From assembly GCF_002797935.1 (NCBI RefSeq), contig NZ_PGER01000001.1, forward strand, positions 4,092,001 to 4,156,000: 64,000 nucleotides of DNA, given 5' to 3'. Source of the DNA: Flavobacterium sp. 1. Lineage in GTDB: Bacteria; Bacteroidota; Bacteroidia; Flavobacteriales; Flavobacteriaceae. Below, piece after piece: positions 29,701 to 38,024 of the stretch. The position numbers and the translations under genes were made by a program. The notes under the pieces are model-generated. The model did no database searches, was not told the origin of the DNA, and saw only the letters and a list, made by a program, of their open reading frames with translations. How positions within the stretch are numbered: position 1 is the stretch's first letter; each line of letters starts with the position of its first letter.

Positions 29701-30349
29701 TATCAAAAAAACCATAAGTATCAATAAATCCAGTGTACATTATATGTCCTTCAATGCCTTGATTCGGATCATCTTTCATAATTCCTGAATTAAAATTATA
29801 AGTAACCAAATTAGTTAAGGAAAGTCCAAAATCTAAAAATGCAGAGCCATAATTAATCCCGGGATTAATGGTCAGTAAAGTATTGGATGGGATATTATCT
29901 AAAGAAGGATCTGGAAAATTAGAAATGACTTTACCTTTATCTAAACCACTTTTATAAGCACTTAGATTAATACCAAAAGTCAAATTACTATCTTCCTGCA
30001 AAACGATATTGTGAGCAAAATTGGCAACAAGACCAAAAGTACTAAGTACTCCTTGTGTTTGTTGAAAAACACCTAATCCCACTCCTTCATTCTCTCTAAA
30101 ACGCCCTGAATAACTTAACAGATTGGTTTTTGGTGCGTTTTCAAATCCTGCCCATTGGGTTTTGTTAAACAAAGTAAGATAAGTGCTTTGCTGTCTCACA
30201 AAACTGAACGTTGGATTAATTATAAATGAATTAAATTTCAAAGAGTTTCCTGGTGGGATAACATAAGATACAACACCGTCTTCTTGTTGTGCATAGAAAA
30301 CATGAACAGAACAGCAAAAAAAGAAAACGCTTAATAAAATTTTTTTCAT
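26723..30349 (-). CDS. sprD: SprD-like PorP/SprF-family protein with long Ala/Lys-rich arm
   Basis: 1,208 residues. Residues 1-20 form a signal peptide ending FYAQ. About 25-305 is a PorP/SprF-family outer-membrane domain (NPTFSFVRQQ near the start, LEYSYGMGLGDI near the end). About 310-950 is an Ala/Lys/Asp/Glu-rich helical arm made of repeated AKLAADAKAKADAEA-type units, long enough to span the periplasm. A coiled-coil part (about 950-1110) and a C-terminal SPOR-like segment (GYYMILAVHGDISKRD, then YNGKMVIVKIEK) follow. The SPOR-like end suggests contact with the cell wall, which is inference. The ATG sits one base after the sprC stop, so translation is probably coupled. SprD is needed for normal gliding in F. 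johnsoniae; SprF-like proteins help deliver SprB to the surface. Identification rests on domain type and on position between sprC and sprB. Confidence 0.8.
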   Translation of the reverse strand: MKKILLSVFFFCCSVHVFYAQQEDGVVSYVIPPGNSLKFNSFIINPTFSFVRQQSTYLTLFNKTQWAGFENAPKTNLLSYSGRFRENEGVGLGVFQQTQGVLSTFGLVANFAHNIVLQEDSNLTFGINLSAYKSGLDKGKVISNFPDPSLDNIPSNTLLTINPGINYGSAFLDFGLSLTNLVTYNFNSGIMKDDPNQGIEGHIMYTGFIDTYGFFDKSKFSGIIKTEVNKDKTVFSGSAMFTIPKGIWAQAGYNSVLGATAGFGLNITPKIALEYSYGMGLGDISQLGGSHIIVLAYKFKNQKFDYGDDEEEGALIEPAPVQKKVAAVAVPKTNTKAVADAKTTQQAKIAEANKAKLDAANKAKADAVALAKAKSDALVIERKKKLEADAKAKADATAALAVKKPVPTAAAKLAAETKVKADADAAAKLAAANKAKADVAAKLATDTKAKADADANAKLIAENKAKAAATAKLAADTKVKADADAAAAKLAAEAKAKSDAEAAKKAVETKTKEAVAAKLVADAKAKADAEAAKQAAEAKAKETVAAKLAADSKAKADAEGEIKAKADAEAKAKFEAAAKLAADAKAKADAEATAKLAAETKAKADAEAKAKSEAAAKLAADAKAKADAEAAAKLAAETKAKADAEAKAKSEATAKLAADAKAKADAEAAAKLAAETKAKADAETKAKSEAVAKLAADAKAKADAEAAAKLAAETKAKADAEAKAKSEATAKLAADAKAKADAEAAAKLAAETKAKADAEAKAKSEAVAKLAADAKAKADAEVAAKLVAETKAKADAETKAKSEAAAKLVADAKAKADAEAAAKLAAETKAKADAEAKAKSEAAAKLAAAAKAKADAEAAAAKLAADAKAKAIADAATAKLAADAKAKADAQAEQEKIEAAAAAKLAIEALAKAKADATPKDEYGKSMDNLTSVLESSKRRQQQLLSRLDASVANKEKALKEMREENDLSDKGIVKNATVEFKSTAGENAELESIRTQIAEINKTQADNLAEFNMLYNERLKKTSKNDLINQNYLKTIENLKAEQTKAEQSNTALITTLEKIKVETEIEKKRRIKRAVSSNDQDRLAQDMATLKQIKATTKVSSVPLNKEDFDFGDNQANMQIIKNNKNLESGYYMILAVHGDISKRDAFVTKTVAAGQSNVNFFYDVNTSRYFIYTDKFDNLQEAADALGEKGNKPYNGKMVIVKIEK
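27826..28650 (-). repeat. 114-bp tandem repeat in sprD arm
   Basis: A 38-codon unit recurs about every 114 bp (starts near 27826, 27940, 28054, 28168, 28282, 28396, 28510, 28624), with single-base differences such as GCAGCC/GTAGCC/GTGGCT. It encodes the core of the Ala/Lys-rich arm. Less regular units extend on both sides (about 27700-29130). Confidence 0.93.
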
Positions 30350-30350
30350 A

Positions 30351-31868
30351 TTATTTCAGAAGAGTTATCGAACCTTTTTTGGCTGATTCGCCATTTGGAG
30401 CAATTATATAATAGTAAATAGGGTTGAAATTTTTGAATTCAATATTGGATTGTGGCCATCCATTATAATTATCGTAGTTATCAGTTTCGAAGACGATTTC
30501 ACCCAAAGAACTTAAAATTGTTACATGGGTATTTGTATTGCTATATATGTCTGGAATAATCCAAGAATCATTAGTGCCGTCGTTATTCGGTGTAATGATA
30601 TTAGGAATTTTAGGTACATTATAATTTATTACAGTACTGTATTTTACTTTAAATGAAAACGCACAACCGGAAATAATCACTTTATAATTTCCGGCAAGAG
30701 TTATATCCAAAGCACTTTGCGTAGCACTTGCAACAGGACTATTATTGAAATACCATTGATAAGTCGGATTTGAAACATTAGTTGTACTTGTCACTGTTAA
30801 TGTATTACCCTGTTCAAAAGGCAATGTCACATCTTCAGCAACAATATTCCCATTAGAGCTAATGGTAGCGGTATTTTTCAAATCAATTGTCGCAGTTGCA
30901 CTACAACTGCCAAAATCAACATTACAAGTATATGTTCCTGGAACATTTGTGAGATATGTTTGAGCAGTAGCACCGCTAATAACATTACCATCTTTTCTCC
31001 AAATATAAGAATTGCCAGCAGGAGCAGTTAAAGTAGTGTTTTCAGAACCTGGACAAAAAGGATTACCTAAACTTGAAGTAATTATAGCTCCGCCGCCACT
31101 ACCTGAAAAGCTCGTTGCAGTAACTGTTTGTGAACTAAAACTATCTTCGGTACAAGGACCATAATTCAACTTTGCATAATAAACTCCTGGAGTATTTATC
31201 ACTAATGAACTAGATGATTCACCAGCAATTAAAACATCATCTTTATACCAATAGTACTTCAATTTCGGAAAATTAGCCGGAGAAGAATTTGCATCAGATG
31301 GAGTTGGATTGTATACAGCTAATGTTACGCTATTACCACTACAAAAACTAACCAAAGGTTTTTTTTCATTGATAAAGAACGATTTATTGTAAGACTTAAA
31401 ATAAGCAGGAAAAGATTTAGTGCTAGGTGTGCCAAAAATTGTAAAACTACCACTTGTCTGACCAGTGGTAGTGCATTTAACCCTCAATTGATATTTATCT
31501 GAACCAACAATATCAGTAGGTATGGCAAATCTTAATGTTTTTTCTGTTGAAGTATCAGGAGGGGTATCGGTTAAAGGTCCCAAGGGAATTGTAGCTGTAG
31601 GGGTTACAAATAAACCTGTTGGATCTGATAACTCAACAACAAAAGTAGCACTCGGATCAAAATCTAAAATTTTGAATTGCGCCTGATATTCATTAAATAC
31701 TTGATTCGGATCTGTAGGATGAGGACCTCCTGCACAAATTTTATCAAACGGTAATTTTTGAGGTGTAATTGTTTGTGCAAATAACCCCAGTGTTGAAGGA
31801 AGAACCAACAACATTAAAAAAAACAAAAATGTACAAGAAGAAAATAAAAAAGTAGGTTTTCTATTCAT
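30351..31868 (-). CDS. sprC: SprC-like secreted protein with type B T9SS sorting domain
   Basis: About 505 residues from the ATG at 31868 (MNRKPTFLFSS); an in-frame ATG at 31892 would add eight polar residues ahead of the signal peptide, so the inner start is preferred. The hydrophobic segment ends near LPSTLGLFAQ. The middle has Ig-like modules with spaced cysteines (YYWYKDDVLIAG, YIWRKDGNVISG, YQWYFNNSPVA). The last 90 residues match the gliding-motility-associated C-terminal domain: IPNIITPNNDGTNDSW, then a YDNYNGW-type motif and a final beta strand. Such domains route proteins through the type IX system and PorV-independent surface attachment is often proposed for them. The stop is one base from sprD. 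SprC is a gliding-operon partner of SprB in F. johnsoniae; the exact role is not shown here. Confidence 0.8.
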   Translation of the reverse strand: MNRKPTFLFSSCTFLFFLMLLVLPSTLGLFAQTITPQKLPFDKICAGGPHPTDPNQVFNEYQAQFKILDFDPSATFVVELSDPTGLFVTPTATIPLGPLTDTPPDTSTEKTLRFAIPTDIVGSDKYQLRVKCTTTGQTSGSFTIFGTPSTKSFPAYFKSYNKSFFINEKKPLVSFCSGNSVTLAVYNPTPSDANSSPANFPKLKYYWYKDDVLIAGESSSSLVINTPGVYYAKLNYGPCTEDSFSSQTVTATSFSGSGGGAIITSSLGNPFCPGSENTTLTAPAGNSYIWRKDGNVISGATAQTYLTNVPGTYTCNVDFGSCSATATIDLKNTATISSNGNIVAEDVTLPFEQGNTLTVTSTTNVSNPTYQWYFNNSPVASATQSALDITLAGNYKVIISGCAFSFKVKYSTVINYNVPKIPNIITPNNDGTNDSWIIPDIYSNTNTHVTILSSLGEIVFETDNYDNYNGWPQSNIEFKNFNPIYYYIIAPNGESAKKGSITLLK

Positions 31869-32075
31869 AGGTCGATATTTATTGCATTTCATTGGGGATA
31901 AAATCCAATTTCTACTCGTTCATAAAGAATTCAACCAATTTGTTCATTCTATATAATAATAATAGAATTTTCAAAACAATTGAAATGATTTATTTAAGTA
32001 ATAAAATGAAAGCTAAACCTGTAATTCTTAAGGTCTAACTTTCATTTTATTATATTTAATATAAAAGTTTGTTTT

Positions 32076-33365
32076 TTATTTTGTAGAAGCGGTAAACTTA
32101 GTAAGAGCGAGTCTAAAATCAGGTCTTCTAGGATTTGCAAAATCATTGAATGTTTCAATATTAGAAGTTTTCGAATACAAATTAAAGAAAACATTAGTTC
32201 CATAATAACTTTCCAAATCTTCATTATTTAAAGAACCTGCTGAAAATATATTTCCGCTGCAAAAATTAAAATACATTTCTTCAATTCTAATCCTTTGAAG
32301 ATTTTTATTATTAATATCGATTTTGGAATCCAATATTACAGCTGGCTTGAAACCAGATATTACGCTTTTTCTTAAAACCAATGTAGTGTTCTCTGCTACT
32401 AAAACTGCTTCTTTTACCAATCCTGCTTTGACATCTGTATCAATATCATCACTATCATTTGCTAAAGTAAGATTCGTTGCAGTTACCGATGTTTGCTTTT
32501 TAGTAAAATCCATATCCTCTTTTTTTACATAAGAAGAAATATCTAAACAACGGGAGCCACTGCTATTACTTACATAAGAAGACCTAATTGCTAACGAATT
32601 ATCAATTTTAGCCTGTGTTCCTAATGTAAATTTGAAATCAATTCCGTTACATCTGTATGAAACAATTTTGCTCATTACAGGTTCACCGCCTAGTACCTCA
32701 AAAGCTTCACCAGCAGCATAACTTACCATAATGTTTTCTAAGATCGTTTTATTTCCAATCCCACCAAGTAAAATCGCATCAAAATTATCAGCTCCTCTAG
32801 CCTTTTTTCCTGCATACTCTACTCTGACAAATCTCAATACGCCAGACGAACTTGCAACATTACTGCCACCATAAGTTGTCAATGCAGGATCTAAATCATC
32901 ATAATTAACAGAAGAATAAAGCCCAAATTTATTAATAGGAGCATCACCAAGAATTACGATACCTCCCCAGTCCCCAGCTTTTTTAGTAGTTTTATTAGAT
33001 GTAAAAACTATAGGATCAGTTTCTAAACCTTCTGCAACAATTTGAGCACCTTTAGTTATTATTAAAGTGCCTCTTGAATCAGAATCTCCAATAATTATAG
33101 TTCCTGGATCGATAGTAAGTACAGCATTATTAGTAACATATACATTACCTTGGATAATGTATACATCCTTCTTTGTTAATCTTGTATTTACGGTGATATT
33201 ACCAGCGAGGATTTGTGTTGCCTCACCATAATCAGCTTTAGCTGGTTTGAACTCAGTCCAATTATTTAACCAATTGCTTGGTCCAAAAATTCCTTTTTCT
33301 TGTTGAGCACTTACATTGCTAACAACTGCAAAAAAAACCCAAATAAGTAAAAATTTAGTTTTCAT
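32076..33365 (-). CDS. Secreted right-handed beta-helix protein of the sprB operon
   Basis: About 429 residues from the ATG at 33365, which places a clean signal peptide first (MKTKFLLIWVFFAVVSNVSA); an in-frame ATG at 33416 would add 17 polar residues. The body has the look of a parallel beta-helix: repeated hydrophobic strands such as VYIIQGNVYV, LTIDPGTIIIGD, and the WGGIVILGDAPIN motif seen in Bacteroidetes exported beta-helix proteins. Later repeats include TILENIMVSYAAGEAFE. No type A or B sorting domain is visible at the C-terminus (ends RLALTKFTASTK). It sits between the 149-residue protein and sprC, about 200 nt from sprC, in the same direction, and so probably is one of the extra genes known upstream of sprC in flavobacterial sprB operons. 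Function unknown. Confidence 0.7.
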   Translation of the reverse strand: MKTKFLLIWVFFAVVSNVSAQQEKGIFGPSNWLNNWTEFKPAKADYGEATQILAGNITVNTRLTKKDVYIIQGNVYVTNNAVLTIDPGTIIIGDSDSRGTLIITKGAQIVAEGLETDPIVFTSNKTTKKAGDWGGIVILGDAPINKFGLYSSVNYDDLDPALTTYGGSNVASSSGVLRFVRVEYAGKKARGADNFDAILLGGIGNKTILENIMVSYAAGEAFEVLGGEPVMSKIVSYRCNGIDFKFTLGTQAKIDNSLAIRSSYVSNSSGSRCLDISSYVKKEDMDFTKKQTSVTATNLTLANDSDDIDTDVKAGLVKEAVLVAENTTLVLRKSVISGFKPAVILDSKIDINNKNLQRIRIEEMYFNFCSGNIFSAGSLNNEDLESYYGTNVFFNLYSKTSNIETFNDFANPRRPDFRLALTKFTASTK

Positions 33366-33467
33366 AAGCTTGGGGCTATTAATATTTTTCTCTGTAGGAG
33401 AGATTTCATTACTCATAAAGAGTTTAAGATCGAACTTAGAAAAGATTAATTTTCTAAAAATATATTT

Positions 33468-33917
33468 TTATTGAGCTTCTAACTCACGTAATGACTTTAA
33501 TGTCTGCTCATAAAACAAAATAGCACCTACAAGCTGCCCTTTATCACAAAAAGGCAACATTTTTCTTAGATAATCAACTGAAATATCTAAATATGTTTGA
33601 GTTGCTTCTTTGTCCAAATCCAGAGCTTTTTTATTATCAGCTGTATCAGGAATACCTAAATCTGTCATAGTTACACCTGGCTTAGTCGCCAATCCAATTT
33701 TAGGCAGTATTCTTACAATCACCTTCATGCGCTCGATGTATAATTCTACCAATTCTCCTTTTGACATAGCTTTCAATGTTTTATCATCATTGTAAGTACG
33801 AATCGATGCACTTGTACTAATAATACTCTGCGGCATATTAGGTTTCGCCTGTGCAATACATTTTGATGAGCTTAATGCTAACATAAAAATACTGAAAAAA
33901 ATAACTTTCCCTTTCAT
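33468..33917 (-). CDS. Small exported protein, first gene of the sprB operon
   Basis: 149 residues with a clear signal peptide (MKGKVIFFSIFMLALSSSKCIAQ); a Cys lies at the end of the hydrophobic stretch, but the context is not a good lipobox, so a soluble exported protein is more likely. The mature part is mostly helical and acidic/basic (TMTDLGIPDTADNKKALDLD, DISVDYLRKMLPFCDKGQLV). I do not recognise a domain. It is the promoter-proximal gene of the run that leads to sprB, with 51 nt to the ATG at 33416 of the next gene (102 nt to the ATG preferred here), which suggests a motility-related role by position only. A TANNTTTG-type promoter lies about 25 nt upstream. Confidence 0.75.
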   Translation of the reverse strand: MKGKVIFFSIFMLALSSSKCIAQAKPNMPQSIISTSASIRTYNDDKTLKAMSKGELVELYIERMKVIVRILPKIGLATKPGVTMTDLGIPDTADNKKALDLDKEATQTYLDISVDYLRKMLPFCDKGQLVGAILFYEQTLKSLRELEAQ

Positions 33918-34322
33918 ATCTTGGTTTTTTAATTAATAAAACAAAAATATACAATTAAATTGAATTTGCAAGTTCTAGAAAATAAAATATAGAACACTTT
34001 AATGTAAAATTACCTGTTTTTTTACATTATATCCTATATAATCAGCACTTTATCGAAATTAATTGCATATTAAAAAAATATATAAATAGTAAAATTTAAC
34101 GCAAAAAGAAAGTTTTTACCTGTTAAACATACCGGACTAAACTCAAAAATAATAGTTGCAGACACAAGTAATACAAAAGTTATTAACAGACAATGGTTGA
34201 AAAAACATTTAGACAATGCTGTCAATAATAAAATATTTAAAACAGACTCTATTAAATAAATGGAGCTTTAAAGTTTATAATAGAAAATTTTCGAAACTAT
34301 CATTTTCTTATATCTTTGCCAC
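33918..34322. other. Divergent intergenic region, sprB operon / holB
   Basis: About 405 bp, strongly AT-rich. It holds the sprB operon promoter (33942-33971) on the minus strand and TATCTTTG (34311-34318), a TANNTTTG match only 5 nt before the holB ATG, on the plus strand. No ORF, hairpin or repeat of note in between. Confidence 0.6.
33942..33971 (-). promoter_or_regulatory. Bacteroidetes-type promoter of the sprB operon
   Basis: On the minus strand TTG (33971-33969) is followed after 19 nt by TATTTTTG (33949-33942), a full match to TANNTTTG. The ATG at 33917 is 25 nt downstream. This is the only good promoter seen before the first gene of the run. Confidence 0.6.
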
Positions 34323-35459
34323 ATGCAATTCTCAAAAATTTTAGGACAGGAATACATTAAAAATCACTTAACAAAAAGTGTCGATTTAGGCAGAATCCCT
34401 CATGCTCAATTATTTGTGGGACCGGAAGGAAGCGGGACTTTACCAATGGCGGTTGCTTATGCACAATATGTTTTGTGTAATTCCCAACAAAATCCAAACG
34501 AATCCTGCATGCTTAAATTTGAAAAAATTTCCCATCCTGATTTACATTTTATATATCCGACAGTAACAACTGAAGAGGTAAAACAAAAACCAAAAAGCAT
34601 CGATTTCATTTCTGACTGGAGACAATTTATTTTAGAAAAACCTTACGGAGGTTTATTTGATTGGTATGCCAAATTGGGAGTGCAGAATAAACAAGGTGAA
34701 ATTCGTGTAGACGATGCTCAAGAAATTTTAAAATCCCTCTCTTTAAAATCATATGAAGGCGGTCATAAAATTATGATTATTTGGATGGCCGATAAAATGA
34801 ATGTCGCTGCATCCAACAAGCTTCTAAAACTGCTTGAAGAGCCACCAGAAAAAACGGTATTTATTCTTATTTCAGAAAACGAGGAAGACATCATCCAAAC
34901 AATTCGGTCACGATGTCAGATTACACATTTTAACGGATTAAGCGAAAAGACAATAGCTGATGCCCTTATTGTAAAAGAACAAATAGAACCTAAAACTGCC
35001 TTGAAAATTGCTCATCAGGCACAAGGAAATTATAATAAAGCTCTCCATTTATTAAATACTGATGATGAAGCTTCTCCTTTTGAGCTGTGGTTTGTAACTT
35101 GGGTTAGAGCTGCATTTAAAGCTAAAGGAAACGCGGCAGCCATACAAGACTTAATTGAATGGAGTGAACAGATAGCGGCATTAGGAAGAGAGACCCAAAA
35201 GAAGTTCCTTCAGTTTTGCATTGAAATGTTCCGTCAGGCTTTACTGCTCAATTATGAAGCAAAAGAGCTTGTTTACATTGAAACAAAAGTAGAAAAATTT
35301 AAACTCGAGAATTTTGCTCCTTTTATAAACGGCAAAAACATTAATGACATCTTTAAAGAATTATCGGAGGCGATGTATCATATCGAACGCAATGGAAATG
35401 CCAAAATAATTTTAACAGATTTATCTATAAAACTTACACGTTTAATTCATAAAAAATAA
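34323..35459 (+). CDS. holB: DNA polymerase III delta' subunit
   Basis: 378 residues. It is the clamp-loader subunit that helps load the sliding clamp during replication. The sequence opens with the family pattern (ILGQEYIKNHLTKSV, then GRIPHAQLFVGPEGSGT). The P-loop position reads GPEGSGTLP, lacking the Lys of a working Walker A, which is normal for delta' as it does not hydrolyse ATP. Further hallmarks are NKLLKLLEEPPEKTVFIL and SRCQ. Zinc-finger cysteines are reduced (one CN, one C nearby) as in many Bacteroidetes. The TATCTTTG element ends 4 nt upstream, so the transcript would be nearly leaderless. The DoxX-like gene follows after 6 nt and may be cotranscribed. Confidence 0.9.
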   Translation: MQFSKILGQEYIKNHLTKSVDLGRIPHAQLFVGPEGSGTLPMAVAYAQYVLCNSQQNPNESCMLKFEKISHPDLHFIYPTVTTEEVKQKPKSIDFISDWRQFILEKPYGGLFDWYAKLGVQNKQGEIRVDDAQEILKSLSLKSYEGGHKIMIIWMADKMNVAASNKLLKLLEEPPEKTVFILISENEEDIIQTIRSRCQITHFNGLSEKTIADALIVKEQIEPKTALKIAHQAQGNYNKALHLLNTDDEASPFELWFVTWVRAAFKAKGNAAAIQDLIEWSEQIAALGRETQKKFLQFCIEMFRQALLLNYEAKELVYIETKVEKFKLENFAPFINGKNINDIFKELSEAMYHIERNGNAKIILTDLSIKLTRLIHKK

Positions 35460-35465
35460 AACCCC

Positions 35466-35849
35466 ATGAATAATATTTCTTCAATTTTATTATTAGTTTT
35501 TTTAGCTATCACTTTTTTACAATCATCCCAAGATAAATTATTCCATTGGAAAGATAACTTAGATTGGCTTAGAGAACATTTTGCTCAAACTCCATTACGG
35601 AATCAAGTACCTCTTGCTTTGCTAAATGTTCTAATATTAGAATTGATTTCGGGCGTCTTATGTACAGTAGGAGCCATAGAGCTTGCCTTGAACAGTGGCA
35701 GAGTATATGGCTTATATGGAGCCATTTTTTCCAGCATAACTCTTATCATGCTGCTTTTTGGACAGCGATTGGCAAAAGATTATGATGGCGCCAGAACCAT
35801 TGTTCTGTATTTTATCCCATCGGTAATGGCGGTGTATTGGCTTAACTAA
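35466..35849 (+). CDS. DoxX-like small membrane protein
   Basis: 127 residues with four predicted membrane helices (around residues 3-20, 50-70, 76-98, 107-125), the size and layout of the DoxX family. Members sit in the inner membrane; some are tied to thiosulfate oxidation or redox stress, but most have no proven job. The HWKDNLDWLREHF segment between helix 1 and 2 and LLFGQRLAKDYDGA before helix 4 are typical. It starts 6 nt after the holB stop, so it probably shares that transcript. No regulatory signal of its own is visible. Confidence 0.75.
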   Translation: MNNISSILLLVFLAITFLQSSQDKLFHWKDNLDWLREHFAQTPLRNQVPLALLNVLILELISGVLCTVGAIELALNSGRVYGLYGAIFSSITLIMLLFGQRLAKDYDGARTIVLYFIPSVMAVYWLN

Positions 35850-35953
35850 AAAATCAATGGAAATGGCAATATTAATGCGAATGTCAAAACAATAACTCAA
35901 AAAAGAGAAATACAATAATAAATTAAAACATTACTAATTATCTAATACAAAAT

Positions 35954-36463
35954 ATGACGGCAAAACACCCTTCAGAATCCTTAACTATATTGACCGATTT
36001 GGTTTTACCGAGCGAAACCAATCCTTTGAATAACTTATTTGGAGGGGAACTATTGGCCAGAATGGATCGTGCAGCGAGTATTGCCGCGGGAAGACATTCA
36101 CGCCGTATAGGAGTAACCGCATCTGTAAATCATGTTGCTTTCAACAAATCTATTCCGCTTGGAAGTGTCGTAATTATAGAAGCAAAAGTATCTAGAGCTT
36201 TTAAGAGTTCGATGGAAATTTATTTGGACGTTTGGGTCGAAGACCGTCAGTCTGGAAACAGGACTAAAGCCAATGAAGCGATCTACACTTTCGTAGCTGT
36301 TGATGATACCGGAAGACCTGTTGAAGTTCCGCCAATCGAGCCTGAAACGGAATTAGAAAAACTGCGCTTCGATGCTGCTTTGAGAAGAAAGCAATTGAGT
36401 TTAGTATTGGCAGGAAAAATGAACCCGCATGATGCAACGGAACTAAAAGCGTTATTTGTTTAG
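35954..36463 (+). CDS. Acyl-CoA thioesterase (hotdog fold)
   Basis: 169 residues. The core is the hotdog family that hydrolyses acyl-CoA to free acid and CoA in the cytoplasm: NPLNNLFGGELLARMDRAASIAA carries the helix with the conserved Asp/Glu region, followed by TASVNHVAFNKSIPLG and the strand IIEAKVSRAFKSSMEI. The layout resembles YciA/BACH-type thioesterases, which form hexamers and act on a broad range of acyl-CoAs. The C-terminal tail (about 30 residues, Leu- and Lys-rich) is normal for the group. It stands 104 nt after the DoxX-like gene. Specific substrate cannot be told from sequence. Confidence 0.87.
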   Translation: MTAKHPSESLTILTDLVLPSETNPLNNLFGGELLARMDRAASIAAGRHSRRIGVTASVNHVAFNKSIPLGSVVIIEAKVSRAFKSSMEIYLDVWVEDRQSGNRTKANEAIYTFVAVDDTGRPVEVPPIEPETELEKLRFDAALRRKQLSLVLAGKMNPHDATELKALFV

Positions 36464-36837
36464 AAATTTTAGATTGTCTCCAAATTAAATCAAAATTTAG
36501 AAAAAGTACATCTATACTATTAAACTGGAGTTAAAAATAATGCTGTTTATAATCTGAAAGCCTTTTCGCATGAGGGATGGAAGCAATCAGCCACTGCAAA
36601 GCGTACAGCCCGACAGCCTCCAGATGAAAGTGCGAATATGCGCAAAGAAAAGCAGCCCTTTTATCTGGATGGTGGCACTCCCACACGAGCTATGGCGAAC
36701 TGACTGAGTAAATACTATTTTGTTAAAAAGTCGCCTATTGTGACTTCAAAAAAAAGAAGTATTTTTACGAGCATTAAATAAAATCTACACCAAATATTTA
36801 ATTACAAAACTTGGTAAATCATATAAAACAGAAGAAA
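36464..36837 (+). ncRNA. GC-rich structured intergenic element before recA
   Basis: The stretch 36556-36706 is clearly richer in G+C than its surroundings and is not coding. TTCGCAT (36565-36571) can pair with ATGGCGAA (36692-36699), TTCGCA can alternatively pair with TGCGAA (36631-36636), and GTGG-CACT-CCAC can form a local hairpin at about 36672-36683. From memory, similar 'GGGATGGAAGC...CAGCCCGAC' blocks recur between genes in Flavobacterium genomes, so this may be an interspersed repeat and not a recA-specific RNA. The flanks are AT-rich and empty. Confidence 0.4.
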
Positions 36838-37872
36838 ATGAAAGAAAAAGTTGGTTCAGAAAAAGTCAGTTCAGAAAAAGAAGCAAAGTTAAAAGCCTTA
36901 CAGCTTACTCTTGACAAATTAGACAAAACCTACGGAAAAGGAACTGTAATGAAAATGGGCGATAAAGCCATTGTGGAAGTAGAAACAATTTCATCTGGTT
37001 CATTGGGAGTTGATTTAGCTTTGGGAGTTGGAGGTTATCCAAGAGGAAGAATTATTGAGATATACGGACCGGAATCATCTGGTAAAACGACTTTGACTTT
37101 ACACGCAATTGCCGAAGCGCAAAAAGCTGGAGGTATTGCCGCTTTTATAGATGCGGAGCATGCTTTTGACAGAAACTATGCTGAAAAATTAGGTGTTGAT
37201 ATCGAAAACCTGATCATTTCACAACCGGATAACGGAGAGCAAGCTTTGGAAATTGCTGAGAACTTAATTCGTTCTGGAGCAATAGATATTGTGGTTATTG
37301 ACTCGGTTGCCGCTTTGACGCCAAAAAGTGAAATTGAAGGTGAAATGGGAGATTCTAAAATGGGTCTTCATGCACGATTAATGTCTCAAGCTTTGCGTAA
37401 ATTAACAGGAACGATCAGCAAAACTAATTGCACTGTGTTTTTCATCAACCAGCTGAGAGAGAAAATTGGAGTAATGTTTGGAAATCCTGAAACGACTACT
37501 GGAGGAAATGCCTTGAAATTTTACGCTTCGGTACGTTTGGATATTCGTCGTTCTACTCAAATTAAAGATGGCGAAAATGTATTAGGTAACCGAACTAAAG
37601 TAAAAGTCGTTAAAAACAAAGTAGCACCGCCATTTAAAGTTGCTGAATTTGACATCATGTATGGTGAAGGAATTTCGAAAACTGGAGAGATATTAGATCT
37701 TGCCGTAGAATTTGAAATTATCAAAAAAGCGGGTTCTTGGTTCAGTTATGGTGAAACCAAACTTGGACAAGGACGTGATGCTGTAAAATCTTTGATTAAA
37801 GACAATCCAGAATTGGCAGATGAACTGGAAGTGAAAATCAAAAGTCACATTAAGGAATTAGCAGAAGCATAA
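36838..37872 (+). CDS. recA: Recombinase RecA
   Basis: About 344 residues from the ATG at 36838 (MKEKVGSEK); a TTG nine codons upstream is unlikely to be used. RecA coats single-stranded DNA, drives strand exchange, and triggers LexA-type cleavage. Visible hallmarks are the Walker A loop [13 protein letters not shown], the Walker B strand [12 protein letters not shown], the L1 segment [37 protein letters not shown], and [20 protein letters not shown]. The length is usual and the short acidic/basic C-terminal tail ([16 protein letters not shown]) is typical of Bacteroidetes. A strong terminator follows at 37881. No SOS box is obvious upstream, where a structured element lies instead. Confidence 0.98.
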   Translation: MKEKVGSEKVSSEKEAKLKALQLTLDKLDKTYGKGTVMKMGDKAIVEVETISSGSLGVDLALGVGGYPRGRIIEIYGPESSGKTTLTLHAIAEAQKAGGIAAFIDAEHAFDRNYAEKLGVDIENLIISQPDNGEQALEIAENLIRSGAIDIVVIDSVAALTPKSEIEGEMGDSKMGLHARLMSQALRKLTGTISKTNCTVFFINQLREKIGVMFGNPETTTGGNALKFYASVRLDIRRSTQIKDGENVLGNRTKVKVVKNKVAPPFKVAEFDIMYGEGISKTGEILDLAVEFEIIKKAGSWFSYGETKLGQGRDAVKSLIKDNPELADELEVKIKSHIKELAEA

Positions 37873-37880
37873 AACATAGA

Positions 37881-37918
37881 AGACCGTCTCATTCCAAAAA
37901 ACGAGACGGTCTTTTTTT
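37881..37918 (+). terminator. Rho-independent terminator after recA
   Basis: AGACCGTCTC (37881-37890) pairs perfectly with GAGACGGTCT (37903-37912), followed by a run of T. It lies 9 nt past the recA stop. Confidence 0.93.
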
Positions 37919-38024
37919 ATATCAAGAATTCAAATAAAATTTGAACCATTAAGACACTAAGTTATGTTTTTTCTAAATGAAACTTATTTTCTTAATGGTT
38001 TAAAAGTTAGTGTAAAACCAATTA

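Noticed and set aside
34323..35459. holB P-loop without Lys taken as a sign of decay
   Set aside because: Delta' subunits normally lack a working Walker A; the rest of the gene is intact.
36811..36837. TTG start nine codons upstream of recA
   Set aside because: The ATG at 36838 begins a normal RecA N-terminus.
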